From contig NZ_JAFFZE010000002.1 of assembly GCF_025165815.1 (NCBI RefSeq), forward strand, positions 37,890-101,889: a DNA stretch of 64,000 nt. The letters are read 5' to 3'. Source of the DNA: Actinophytocola gossypii (GTDB lineage: Bacteria > Actinomycetota > Actinomycetes > Mycobacteriales > Pseudonocardiaceae). A model generated the notes under the pieces. That model saw nothing but the letters and a program-made list of their open reading frames with translations. It was not told the origin of the DNA and searched no databases. This document shows, in pieces, positions 7,865 through 14,332 of this stretch. Position numbers and translations under genes: made by a program. The stretch's first letter is position 1; every line of letters begins with the position of its first letter.

Positions 7865-9187
7865 TCACTGCTCCCGACACTCGACAGTCGGCGCGTTCCT
7901 CGACTCGTCGGACGCGTCGACGGTCATGCCGACCTCGGCCGACGCACCCGGCGCGATGGTGACGTTGTAGTCGTCGTTGGTGACGGTGACGGAGGTGCCG
8001 TCCTGGGTGTCCTTGCCACCCCACAGGTTGTTGATCTCGTGACCCTCGGGCATGGTCCAGGTCAGCTCCCAGCCGGTCACGTCCTGGTCGCTCTCGTTGC
8101 GCACGGTCACCGCCGCCTCGTAACCGTCCGGCCAGGTGTTGCCCACCGCGAACGCCGCCGTGCACGCGGGCGCCGCCGGCGGCGGTGCCGAGGTGGGCAC
8201 CGACGTCGCTGGTAAGGGCGTCCCCAGCGACCCGGTCGTTTCGCCGGAGTCGCTGACCAGTACGCCCACCACGATCCCGGCCGCGACCAGGGCCGCGGCC
8301 GACACCCCGGCCACCACCGCCCGCCGGGAGAACCGGCGTGGAGCGGGCAGCATCAGCGTCGGCGTCTTCGGCGACGGCGGCGCCACCGACCGGCCGTCGG
8401 CGGCCGCGGCCAGGATCTCCTCGGCCTGGGCCATCGTCGGGCGGGCCGTCGGGTCGCGGTGCAACAGCCACAGCAGCGCGCCGGTCAGCTCGCCCGCGCG
8501 GCGCGGCGGGTTCATCGTGCCCTTGGCGACCTTGTGCAGCAGGGCGATCGCGTTGCCGTCGACGCCGAACGGGGGTTCGCCCTCCAGCATCGCGTAGAGC
8601 GTGGCGCCGAGGGAGAACACGTCGGAGCGGGAGTCCGCCTCGGCGCCGCGGGCGACCTCGGGGGCCAGGTAGGCCGGGGTGCCGGCCAGGATCCCGGTCG
8701 CGGTGACCGACGTGTCGCCCTTGGCGCGGGACACGCCGAAGTCGGTGATCTTGGCGGTGCCGTCGGGGGTGATCAGCACGTTGTCCGGCTTGACGTCCCG
8801 GTGCACGATGCCGGCCTCGTGCGCGGCGGCCAGCGCCGACGCCAGCTGCGCACCGATCGCGGCGAGTTGCCTCGGCCGCAGTCCGACCCGGTTGGCCAGG
8901 CTCTCCGACGGCAGGTACTCCATCACCAGGCACGGCCAGCCCTGATGCTCCACCACGTCGTACACGGCGATCGCGTTCGGGTGCCGCAGCCGCCCGGCGA
9001 TGCGTCCCTCCCGCATCGCCCGCGCGGTGGCCTCCTGTGCCCACGCCGAACCATCGATGAGCAGCTGCTTCACCGCGACGTCCCGGTCGAGCCGCTGGTC
9101 CCGCGCGAGCCACACGATCCCCATGGCCCCACGGCCGACCAACGACACGAGCCGGTAGCGGCCGCCGACGATCTCACCCGGTTCCAC
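7865..9187 (-). CDS. Receptor Ser/Thr protein kinase with C-terminal CBM2 module
   Basis: 440 residues. The N-terminal kinase domain has the Gly loop LVGRGAMGIV, Lys40, Glu60, HRDVKPDN (129-136), DFG (149-151) and APE (175-177), so it should be active. A single membrane helix lies at about 290-311, followed by a Pro/Thr linker. Residues 342-437 form an extracellular carbohydrate-binding module of family 2: bracketing Cys342 and Cys437, with Trp352, Trp373, Trp377 and Trp389 in the typical TWPDGYEA, TGWELTW and NNLW settings. PknB-like kinases usually carry PASTA or other sensor domains. A cellulose/chitin-type module suggests sensing of, or tethering to, polysaccharide, which is an inference. 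Confidence 0.92.
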   Translation of the reverse strand: MEPGEIVGGRYRLVSLVGRGAMGIVWLARDQRLDRDVAVKQLLIDGSAWAQEATARAMREGRIAGRLRHPNAIAVYDVVEHQGWPCLVMEYLPSESLANRVGLRPRQLAAIGAQLASALAAAHEAGIVHRDVKPDNVLITPDGTAKITDFGVSRAKGDTSVTATGILAGTPAYLAPEVARGAEADSRSDVFSLGATLYAMLEGEPPFGVDGNAIALLHKVAKGTMNPPRRAGELTGALLWLLHRDPTARPTMAQAEEILAAAADGRSVAPPSPKTPTLMLPAPRRFSRRAVVAGVSAAALVAAGIVVGVLVSDSGETTGSLGTPLPATSVPTSAPPPAAPACTAAFAVGNTWPDGYEAAVTVRNESDQDVTGWELTWTMPEGHEINNLWGGKDTQDGTSVTVTNDDYNVTIAPGASAEVGMTVDASDESRNAPTVECREQ

Positions 9188-9207
9188 GGGGGAACGCTAG
9201 CAACCCC

Positions 9208-9411
9208 TCAGGTGGTCCGGGTCCGGATGGCCGCATGCCTCGACTCGACCTCGTTCAGAGCAGCGATGCCGTGGCGCAGCACCTCGCGCAGCGCGTCGGG
9301 GTGGAAGGTCAACGTGAGCCCGTCACACGAGATGTCGATCTCGGCACCACAGCTGACCCGGGAGCTGATCCGGCAACTGTCGCCGATGCTGACGGCGAAG
9401 GCGGGGTTCAT
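9208..9411 (-). CDS. Small conserved actinobacterial protein
   Basis: 67 residues (MNPAFAVSIGDSCRISSRVSCG), Cys-containing and predicted beta-rich (VSIGDSCRI, EIDISCDGLTLTFH), then a short helix. ATG 9411 is preferred over GTG 9432 because AGGAGGT sits about 7 bases before it. The gene is divergent from the XRE regulator and shares its short promoter region. Such small proteins often sit beside XRE/DUF397 pairs in actinomycetes, but I assign no function. Confidence 0.6.
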   Translation of the reverse strand: MNPAFAVSIGDSCRISSRVSCGAEIDISCDGLTLTFHPDALREVLRHGIAALNEVESRHAAIRTRTT

Positions 9412-9450
9412 GGCGGGCACCTCCTCGGTCACATGCCTGAACCATAAATC

Positions 9451-9504
9451 GGTTACCGTAACCAGTCAACGGTCCTGGTTATATCACTCGTGCATCTATG
9501 GTTA
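9451..9504. promoter_or_regulatory. Palindrome and GGTTA repeats between divergent genes
   Basis: GGTTACCGTAACC (9451-9463) is a perfect palindrome around a central C. Two further GGTTA copies begin at 9477 and 9500. TTAGAT (9502-9507) lies 6 bases before GTG 9514 and could be the -10 box of a leaderless regulator transcript. This is a likely operator for the adjacent XRE protein (inference). Confidence 0.45.
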
Positions 9505-9513
9505 GATGCACCG

Positions 9514-10374
9514 GTGCCATCGTCATCGCCAACGGTCGCCGGCTGGGAACTCGTGCTCCGGCTGCGGGAACGCCGGGAGCAGCTGGGCGTCGAGGTCAGG
9601 AAGATTACCGACGCCCTCGGCTTCTCCCGGAACTACTGGTCCGCGGTCGAGAACGAGCGCAAGACGCTGTCGGAGGAGAGTCTCGTCCGGCTACTCGAAC
9701 TACTGGAGTTCGACGAGGACGACACGCGGGAGCTGCTGGCGCTCCGGGACGCGTCCAGGCAGCGGGGCTGGTGGACCCGGTACTCGAGCCTGTTCGACAC
9801 GGACCTGCAGCGCCTGTTCGGTCTGGAACACGGCGCCGAGAGCATCCGCGGCTACGAAAGCCTCCTGATCCCCGGCCTCCTGCAGACCGCGGACTACGCA
9901 CGCGCGATCATGACGCCCAGCGTCACCGTGCGGAGGGTCGAGGTCGACCAGCGGGTCGAGGTTCGCCTGCGCCGTCAGGAACGCCTCACCGGCGAGAATC
10001 CGTTGCGATTGACGGCGATCATCAGCGAGGCGGCGCTCCGGCAACAGATCGGTGGCCCGGTCGTCCTCCGTGCGCAGCTCGACCATCTCGCTCGGACGAT
10101 CGAAGAGCGCGCGGACAACATCGAAGTCCTGGTGATCCCGTTCACCGCGGTCTCCTGTGGATTGTTCGGGGCGGCGACGATACATTTGCTCGACTTCGCC
10201 AACGTCAACCTGCCGACCGTGGTGTGGCAGGAAACCGTGTCGTCGTGGGGAATCATCGACAGTGTGACTCAGGTGCGCGACATCGCGATCTCGTTCGACG
10301 AGGCTCGTAGGCATACCCTCAACCGTGAGGATTCGTTGAGTCTCATACATCGATCTACAAAGGAGCTAGCTTGA
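9514..10374 (+). CDS. XRE-family transcriptional regulator (DUF5753 type)
   Basis: 286 residues from GTG 9514, chosen for the leaderless -10 box just upstream; GTG 9490 would add eight residues. An N-terminal helix-turn-helix (LRLRERREQLGVEVRKITDA, then GFSRNYWSAVENERKTLSEE) is followed by the long actinobacterial ligand/effector region: RGYESLLIPGLLQTADYARA, VEVRLRRQERLTG and FTAVSCGLFGAATIHLLDF. These regulators nearly always pair with a DUF397 protein, which follows here with a stop-start overlap. Known pairs influence sporulation and antibiotic production in Streptomyces (BldB/AbaA-like and WhiJ-like loci). The target here is unknown. Confidence 0.9.
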   Translation: MPSSSPTVAGWELVLRLRERREQLGVEVRKITDALGFSRNYWSAVENERKTLSEESLVRLLELLEFDEDDTRELLALRDASRQRGWWTRYSSLFDTDLQRLFGLEHGAESIRGYESLLIPGLLQTADYARAIMTPSVTVRRVEVDQRVEVRLRRQERLTGENPLRLTAIISEAALRQQIGGPVVLRAQLDHLARTIEERADNIEVLVIPFTAVSCGLFGAATIHLLDFANVNLPTVVWQETVSSWGIIDSVTQVRDIAISFDEARRHTLNREDSLSLIHRSTKELA

Positions 10375-10562
10375 GCGTCAGGACCCGACGTGATTGGTTC
10401 ACCAGTAGCTACTCGAGTGCGGCGGGAAGCTGTGTCGAGGTCAGGTTCGACCACGACGTGGTTCTGGTGCGGGACAGCAAGAACCGTGCGGACGGACGGC
10501 TTGTGATCGGTGTCCCCGGTCCGCAGTGGACGGCCTTTGTGGAGCGTGTGCGGGAATGGTGA
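10371..10562 (+). CDS. DUF397-domain protein
   Basis: 63 residues and almost entirely the DUF397 fold: WFTSSYSSAAGSCVEVRF, VLVRDSKNRADGRLVIG and PQWTAFVERVREW. TTG start at 10371 overlaps the XRE stop by 4 bases, so translation is coupled. DUF397 proteins act as partners or antagonists of the adjacent XRE regulator, possibly in a toxin-antitoxin-like relation. Its stop overlaps the start of ilvA, which is unusual. Confidence 0.92.
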   Translation: MSVRTRRDWFTSSYSSAAGSCVEVRFDHDVVLVRDSKNRADGRLVIGVPGPQWTAFVERVREW

Positions 10563-11785
10563 CCGACGCGGACGTCGCCGCGGCGGGGGAGCGGTTCGCC
10601 GGGGTGATCCCGCCGAGCCCGTTGCAGCGCAACGACCGGTTGTCCGCGCGGCACGACCTCGACGTCTGGCTCAAACGTGAGGACCTGAACGCCGTCCGCT
10701 CCTACAAGGGCCGAGGCGCGTTCACCTTCGTCCACACGCTCGCCGACGACCAGCGAGCCCGTGGGGTCGTGTGCGCCAGCGCCGGCAACCACGGCCAGGG
10801 CGTCGCCTTCGCCTGCGCCGCGCTCGGCGTCCGGGCACGGGTCTACCTCCCGCGCACGACCCCCCGCCAGAAACGCGACCGCGTCGCCCACCTCGGCGGC
10901 CGGCATGTCGAGATCGTCGTCGAGGGCGACACCTACGACGACGCGGCCGCCGCCGCCCGCGCGCACGCCGAAGCCACCGGCATGACCCTGATCCCCGCGT
11001 TCGACGACCCGCGCACGATCGCCGGCCAGGGAACGGTCGCCAAGGAGATCGTCGAGCAACTGGGCCGCGCACCGGACACACTCGTCGTGCCGGTCGGCGG
11101 CGGTGGTCTGCTCGCCGGCACCCTGGCCTGGCTCGGCGACACCGTGAACGTCATCGGCGCCGAGCCCCACGGCGCCGCCAGCATGGCAGCCGCACTGACC
11201 GCGGGCCGCCCGGTGCCGCTGGAGCACCTGGACCCGTTCGTCGACGGCGCCGCCGTGCGCACGGTCGGTCGGCACACGTTCGCACTGGTCGCCGAGCACC
11301 ACCCCCGGCTCACGGCGGTACCGGAGGGACGGATCTGCGTCGAGATGCTCGACCTGTACCAGTCCGACGGCATCATCAGCGAGCCGGCGGGCGCCCTGGC
11401 TCCCGCCGCCCTCGGCGACCTCGACCTACCCGCGGGCTCGACCGTCGTGTGCGTGCTGTCCGGCGGCAACAACGACGTCAGCCGGTACGCGGAGATCGTC
11501 GAGCGGGCGCTGGTGTTCGAGGGCCGCAAGCACTACTTCCTGGTCGAGTTCCCCCAGGAGCCCGGAGCCCTGCGCCGCTTCCTCGACGACGTCCTCGGCC
11601 CGGACGACGACATCACGCTGTTCGAGTACGTCAAGCGCAACAACCGCGAGACCGGCCCCGCGCTGGTCGGCATCGAACTCGGCACCCCGGACGGCCTGGA
11701 ACCCATCCTCAAGCGGATGGCGGCCGCCCCGCACCGGATCGAGCGGGTGCCGCCGGACAGCCCGCTGTTCACCTTCCTGGTCTGA
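10556..11785 (+). CDS. ilvA: Threonine ammonia-lyase (threonine dehydratase)
   Basis: 409 residues from ATG 10556; GTG 10559 is equally possible. Pyridoxal-phosphate enzyme converting L-threonine to 2-oxobutanoate and ammonia, the entry step to isoleucine. Schiff-base Lys51 lies in NAVRSYKGRGAF, the substrate loop is SAGNHGQG, and the phosphate-binding loop is PVGGGGLLAG. The C-terminal ACT-like regulatory domain (KHYFLVEFPQEPGALRRFL, then ITLFEYVKRNNRETGPALVG) marks the short biosynthetic form of Corynebacterium and relatives, which isoleucine inhibits. The start overlaps the DUF397 stop, so the gene appears coupled to the regulator pair. No leader peptide or T-box is seen. Confidence 0.92.
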   Translation: MVTDADVAAAGERFAGVIPPSPLQRNDRLSARHDLDVWLKREDLNAVRSYKGRGAFTFVHTLADDQRARGVVCASAGNHGQGVAFACAALGVRARVYLPRTTPRQKRDRVAHLGGRHVEIVVEGDTYDDAAAAARAHAEATGMTLIPAFDDPRTIAGQGTVAKEIVEQLGRAPDTLVVPVGGGGLLAGTLAWLGDTVNVIGAEPHGAASMAAALTAGRPVPLEHLDPFVDGAAVRTVGRHTFALVAEHHPRLTAVPEGRICVEMLDLYQSDGIISEPAGALAPAALGDLDLPAGSTVVCVLSGGNNDVSRYAEIVERALVFEGRKHYFLVEFPQEPGALRRFLDDVLGPDDDITLFEYVKRNNRETGPALVGIELGTPDGLEPILKRMAAAPHRIERVPPDSPLFTFLV

Positions 11786-11811
11786 ACCCGGGGACGCTCG
11801 CGCCGGGTACG

Positions 11812-11931
11812 TCACGCGAAGTCGAAGATCAGATCGAGCACGACGAGCGCGAACATGAGAAGAAGCAAGACGAACGTGATGCGGTAAGTCGCCAGCAGCT
11901 CGTCAGGGCCGGCTCGTTCGCATGCCGACAC
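11812..11931 (-). CDS. Possible 39-residue membrane peptide
   Basis: A GTG-started frame with a C-terminal hydrophobic run, TYRITFVLLLLMFALVVLDL then IFDFA and a stop, would make a single-span micropeptide. It lies between the convergent ilvA and protease genes, its start abuts a strong hairpin, and I see no ribosome binding site. The bias toward Leu, Val and Phe supports it, but chance is a serious alternative. Confidence 0.3.
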   Translation of the reverse strand: MSACERAGPDELLATYRITFVLLLLMFALVVLDLIFDFA

Positions 11932-11970
11932 GCGACAGCCCCCGACGCGCGTGGGCGCGGGGGCTGTCGC
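11932..11970. terminator. Bidirectional terminator between ilvA and the protease
   Basis: A perfect 12-bp stem, GCGACAGCCCCC (11932-11943) with GGGGGCTGTCGC (11959-11970), and a 15-base loop. It lies 6 bases beyond the protease stop and 147 bases beyond ilvA. Confidence 0.75.
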
Positions 11971-11976
11971 ACCGGG

Positions 11977-14154
11977 TTACGCGCCGCCCGGTTGGGTCAC
12001 GCCGTTCGCCGTCAGGGTGTACGGGGCGTACTGCTGCACCGTCTCCGTCGGCTCGTCGTAGGCGACCGTCACGACGACGGTCTTGAAGAGCATGAACGGG
12101 ATCAGCTGCAGGGTGCCGAGCCGCAACGACTCCCGGCCGTCGAACTCGGCCTGCAGGCCGATCCGGTTGCGCTCGTCGAAACCGACGATCTTGACGTTCC
12201 AGTTGTCGACCTCGACCGGGTTGATCTCGGTCGGCGAGTCGAACGGCTCCAGGCTCGAACCGTCGCTGAGCACGTCGCCGCCCACGGTGACGTCATCCAC
12301 CAGGATGCCGCCCTCGTTGACGCCGCCGTCGCTCACGTACCGCAGACCCACCAGCACGGTCTGCCCCGCGTACGCCGACAGGTCGAACGCATGCGGCTCG
12401 AACCCGTCGGTGGTGCCGTTCAGGCTCGGGCCACCGGGACCCGCGACGGTCTTGTCGCCGGCGACCGCGGTGTAGGTCTCCCCACCGTCGGTCGACACGA
12501 CGACGTAGCCGTAGTCGTAACCCAGCTCGGCGCCGTACTTCGCGTCGAAACGCAGCGTCGGGTCGGCCGACGGCACCGCCACCTCGGCCACCGCGGTGGC
12601 GTTGATGTTGTTGCCGTTGCCCGACCACAGCACCGAGTCGCCCGGGCTGTCCGGATCGTCCGACACCGTCGTCCACTCGAGGGGTTGCGCGGGCAGCTGC
12701 GCGGCACCCTCGAACCTCAGCGACCGCAGGTCGTGGCCGCGCAGCTGCGTGCCGTTGGCACGCTGGAGCCGCACGTAGTCCGCGCCGTTCGGCGCGGCGC
12801 CCGGGTCGTCGTAGGACTGCGGGTTGTCCAGGTTCACCGTCGAGCGCAGGCTCGGCGTGGTCACCCTGCTCTTGCGCGTGCCGAGCATGATGCCCCGCCG
12901 CTCACCGACGACCTTGTCCAGCAACACCATCGACTGGTGGTCGTGCAGCACCTGCCACATGTCCGACACGCCCTCGGCCTCCAGCGCGGCGTCGAGGCTG
13001 GCCAGCCCCTGGTGCTCGCCGTCCTGGTGCAGCCTGGACATGAAGTCCGCGCCGTACCGGTCGTACAGGAACTGCATGATCGAGTACGCGTTGCCGTAGT
13101 CCGCGAGCACGGCGTTCGGGCTGTCCCCGTCACCCCACAGGGTGAGCGAGTTCTCCGGACCGCCGCAGTCCCTCGGGTTCTGGTTGAACGGCGTCTCCAC
13201 CGTGCCGAAGCCCTGGAAGCAGTACAGGTGACTGTCGCCGCCCTCGTCGAACACGGTCAACCGGGTGTCGACGTAGCCCACGAGCGTCTGGGCGAAGTCG
13301 GACAGGCCCTCGTTGATCCAGTTCCCCTCGAACGGGTCGGTGTAGTACATCAGCAGGTGCTGCCACTCGTGCGCGAACGTGCCCTCGTACAGGCGCGGCC
13401 GGCCCGGGCGGCTGGTGCACAGGTCGTCCGTGGGCTCGTCCGGGGGAGCGGCCCCCGTGCGGTGCGCCCAGTCGTACGCGTCGATGGTCATCACGTTGCG
13501 GTCGAACAGCTCGTTGAACTGCCCGGAGAAGAAACCGGCGATGTAGGTCGGCGCGGCCGGGAAGTCGTAGTAGTTGTCGTCCCGGACGTTGTCGATGAGC
13601 GCGACGGTGTTGTCGCCGTCGCCGGTGTAGTCGCCGTCGAGCTGCGCGTTGGTCCCGTCGCGATCCGGCGGGGTCGAGAAGGTCGCCGTCTCCTTCGGGT
13701 ACATGTTGTTGTCGAACTCGTTGACGAGGTCGGCGACCTGCGCGTCGGTGACCTCGGTGGAGTTCGGGATCTGCCGTCGGCAGTCCCCTTCCGGGAACGC
13801 GATGTCGTTCGCGACCCAGACCTCGATGTGCTCGCCGACGCCCCGCAGCGTGTAGTCCTTGCGGTAGAGCGTGCCGTTGAGGTCGTCCAGGCCCAACCAC
13901 TGCCGGACGGTGCCGACCGGAGGCGTCGCCGCGGCCGCGGTGCGGCTCTTGGCGGCCTTCGGCTGGTAGCTCGACGGCGTCTGGACGGGCTCGCCGTCCA
14001 GACTGAAGCTCTTGCGGGTCAGCTCCCTGGTGTCGTCGACCGGCGTCGCCGGCGCGGCCTCCGGGGCGGCGCCCGCGGTGGACGCCGGCAGGACCTGCAC
14101 CAGGGGAACGAGCAGCACCGCCACTGCGGCCGAGGCTAATCGGCTTCTTCGCAT
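11977..14154 (-). CDS. Secreted immune-inhibitor-A-like zinc metalloprotease
   Basis: 725 residues from ATG 14154, which has AAAGGG 6 bases upstream; an in-frame start at 14199 would put 15 residues before the signal peptide. Residues 1-31 are the signal (MRRSRLASAAVAVLLVPL). The zinc motif HEWQH is at His262-His266, with WINEGLSDFAQTLVGY just after supplying the third ligand region. The pattern resembles M6-like immune inhibitor A peptidases, with a long pro-region before it. The C-terminal half holds a jelly-roll segment of the choice-of-anchor/MAM type (FDLSAYAGQTVLVGLRYVSD, GGILVDDVTV). Probably an extracellular nutrient or virulence-type protease; the substrate is unknown. Confidence 0.85.
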   Translation of the reverse strand: MRRSRLASAAVAVLLVPLVQVLPASTAGAAPEAAPATPVDDTRELTRKSFSLDGEPVQTPSSYQPKAAKSRTAAAATPPVGTVRQWLGLDDLNGTLYRKDYTLRGVGEHIEVWVANDIAFPEGDCRRQIPNSTEVTDAQVADLVNEFDNNMYPKETATFSTPPDRDGTNAQLDGDYTGDGDNTVALIDNVRDDNYYDFPAAPTYIAGFFSGQFNELFDRNVMTIDAYDWAHRTGAAPPDEPTDDLCTSRPGRPRLYEGTFAHEWQHLLMYYTDPFEGNWINEGLSDFAQTLVGYVDTRLTVFDEGGDSHLYCFQGFGTVETPFNQNPRDCGGPENSLTLWGDGDSPNAVLADYGNAYSIMQFLYDRYGADFMSRLHQDGEHQGLASLDAALEAEGVSDMWQVLHDHQSMVLLDKVVGERRGIMLGTRKSRVTTPSLRSTVNLDNPQSYDDPGAAPNGADYVRLQRANGTQLRGHDLRSLRFEGAAQLPAQPLEWTTVSDDPDSPGDSVLWSGNGNNINATAVAEVAVPSADPTLRFDAKYGAELGYDYGYVVVSTDGGETYTAVAGDKTVAGPGGPSLNGTTDGFEPHAFDLSAYAGQTVLVGLRYVSDGGVNEGGILVDDVTVGGDVLSDGSSLEPFDSPTEINPVEVDNWNVKIVGFDERNRIGLQAEFDGRESLRLGTLQLIPFMLFKTVVVTVAYDEPTETVQQYAPYTLTANGVTQPGGA

Positions 14155-14332
14155 TGAATCCCTTTCGCTCCGAGCGCCGCATCGCAGGGAGACGCGCATG
14201 CGAGCGCGGGTCGTGCGTGTTTCCGTACCTGAGAGGTTCGATCCGGGATGTCCTGTCGTTTCACCCCGTGATCACGTGCATCCGTTCGGACGATCGGATC
14301 CGACTAAAGTAGGAAGCCGAGCGGGGTAACGA

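Noticed and set aside
10371..10560. Attenuator or T-box leader before ilvA
   Set aside because: The upstream sequence is a complete DUF397 gene overlapping the ilvA start, leaving no leader.
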